Shown here: positions 63,069-64,000 of the stretch, piece by piece | Position numbering within the stretch: the first letter of the stretch is position 1 | Layout of the letters: each line of letters starts with the position of its first letter | From: Chitinophaga ginsengisegetis | GTDB lineage: Bacteria > Bacteroidota > Bacteroidia > Chitinophagales > Chitinophagaceae | NCBI RefSeq assembly: GCF_900168065.1 | Contig: NZ_FUZZ01000001.1 | Coordinates: 1,178,001 to 1,242,000 of the forward strand | Reading direction: 5' to 3' | DNA: 64,000 nt | Position numbers and translations under genes: made by a program | Notes under the pieces: generated by a model | The model's input: only the letters and a program-made list of their open reading frames with translations | Told to the model about the DNA's origin: nothing | Database searches by the model: none

Positions 63069-63240
63069 AACAGGCTGTTTGGATGCAGGGCTGCAATAAT
63101 CATACACAACAATGGCCGCCACACATTGTTGACCCGCGGTGGAAGATCGTTAATCCTATCAAGCAAAGGAAGATCTTCGCCGATGTGTTTATTCTTATTA
63201 AATTAGAAGGCAGGCGCATCCGCCTGTTATTAATAAACCC

Positions 63241-64000
63241 ATGACATCAAAGACATTTATATCCGTCATTTTCACCGGCTTTCTTCTTTTCATCCATCAT
63301 TCATTACCGGCGCAGCAAACCGATGCAAGGCGCCTGCTGAATAATGTTCCCCTGGTAATGCTGCCGGCGGCTCCGGATGATGCAAGTTTCACCATCCCTT
63401 TAAATGAAAAACCAACCGTTATTGCCACGGCGCCTGAAAAAGAAACAAAGCAGCACTTCCCTGTTATCATCAGCTCCCGGCTGGATAAAGGCCGGATACT
63501 GATTATAGGGTCTGATCAATATTTTAAAAAGCCCCTGTTAAAGGATAAGCACATACAGCAGTTGCTGCGGAATTCAATTACATGGGCTGCCAATAGCAAC
63601 AGCAAAACCATCAAGGTATGGGGCAGCAACAGCGATCTTCCATCATTTTTACATCTCCTGAAAGGATATAAAAATATAGCCGATACCGTTAGTATCAACC
63701 CGTCAACCGGCATTATTATCCTGACGCAGGAAATTACCGATACCGTTAAAAGAAATAACCTGGAAGCATTTGTAAGAAAAGGAGGCGCCTTAATATTTGG
63801 TTCTCCTGTTAACAGCATTTTAAACCAGCAGAAAATCAATTATTTTGACATGGGCTTAAACCAGCTTTTTATTAAAGCAGGTATGTTTCATGTTACCTCG
63901 ACGCTGAAACCGGAAGATAAAAAAGGAACGCTGACGACCAGTTCCATTCCTGCTTACGTTAATATTTCTTCCTTACTGGCCGCATTTAAAACACCCGGAT
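63241..64000 (+). CDS. Secreted protein, 3' end cut by window edge (TCAF/M60-type N-terminal region)
   Basis: 253 codons are visible from the ATG at 63241, with a signal peptide ending near SLPAQQ. The body has PVIISSRLDKGRILIIGSDQYF followed by LLRNSITWAAN and later GGALIFGSP, a pattern resembling the glutamine-amidotransferase-like N-terminal domains of TCAF/M60 (SslE-like) mucin peptidases, which precede the zinc domain. The peptidase domain itself would lie past the edge. That assignment is an inference; a different secreted family is possible. Confidence 0.55.
   Translation, partial: MTSKTFISVIFTGFLLFIHHSLPAQQTDARRLLNNVPLVMLPAAPDDASFTIPLNEKPTVIATAPEKETKQHFPVIISSRLDKGRILIIGSDQYFKKPLLKDKHIQQLLRNSITWAANSNSKTIKVWGSNSDLPSFLHLLKGYKNIADTVSINPSTGIIILTQEITDTVKRNNLEAFVRKGGALIFGSPVNSILNQQKINYFDMGLNQLFIKAGMFHVTSTLKPEDKKGTLTTSSIPAYVNISSLLAAFKTPG

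Noticed and set aside
63205..63230. CAGGCG-CATC-CGCCTG hairpin as a riboswitch or terminator
   Set aside because: Only a 6-bp stem in the leader of the edge gene, with no T-run in the useful direction and no conserved riboswitch element seen.
1..64000. tRNA, rRNA, insertion sequence, integrase or prophage genes
   Set aside because: Looked for on both strands; no conserved tRNA-like cloverleaf ends, transposase or integrase motifs or terminal repeats were recognised.

Overview
The window looks like chromosome of a Bacteroidota species, most likely a Chitinophaga-type member of the Chitinophagaceae. The reasons are two SusC/SusD pairs, SusC/D-linked FAS1 and DUF5007 lipoproteins, a Nudix-fold arabinose regulator, an SO2930-type cytochrome cluster, a SWIB-domain protein and several TAnnTTTG promoter boxes. 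No tRNA, rRNA, CRISPR array, prophage or insertion sequence was recognised. Genes are cut at both edges: a polytopic membrane protein at 1-728 and a secreted protein beginning at 63241.

Bases 830-42493 hold a large L-arabinose (arabinan, arabinoxylan or arabinosylated glycoprotein) utilization region. A leftward operon (16276 to 7574) encodes SusC, SusD, a FAS1 lipoprotein, a DUF5007 lipoprotein and a GH27 enzyme. After a terminator comes a second leftward unit with a GH127 enzyme and a 1321-residue fusion of a GH51 arabinofuranosidase to an M61 metallopeptidase. An S9 prolyl-oligopeptidase-type peptidase and a DUF885 peptidase follow (20401 to 16529, leftward). Then come an AraC regulator, an amino-acid permease and a second SusC/SusD pair (23494-28073). 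The last part is divergent galM / GH127-146, a second GH51, the Nudix regulator AraR, a sodium:sugar symporter, araA, araD, araB and a third GH51.

A 19-bp palindrome, AATTGT-N7-ACAATT, occurs in front of five of these transcription units (seven sites, two imperfect). It does not occur in front of the second SusC/SusD pair. AraR is encoded inside the region and has a degenerate Nudix box, so it is the obvious candidate to bind it. Inferred flow: surface binding and import of arabinose-rich oligomers by SusC/D, periplasmic trimming by GH51, GH127/146 and GH27 enzymes, anomer conversion by a lipoprotein mutarotase, uptake by the symporter, then AraA, AraB and AraD to xylulose-5-phosphate.

Bases 42757-50519 are a patchwork of small units: a lipoprotein, a PepE-type dipeptidase, TetR convergent with a short-chain dehydrogenase, an AraC regulator, an ADP-ribosylation/crystallin-J1-like protein, and an HxlR regulator divergent from two oxidoreductases across twin perfect palindromes. 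Two unrecognised proteins close this part.

Bases 50575-63068 hold a DEAD-box helicase with a DEFD motif, a beta-propeller-like secreted protein, a lipoprotein, a LytTR / TonB receptor / parallel beta-helix / diheme cytochrome cluster, an unknown basic protein, the SWIB protein with a histone-like Lys/Ala tail, and a flavin reductase followed by a sodium/proton antiporter.

Main points for a second look: the GH51-M61 fusion, the reconstructable AraR regulon, a terminator-like hairpin between the third GH51 and araB that leaves no room for a separate araB promoter, and the twin HxlR palindromes.
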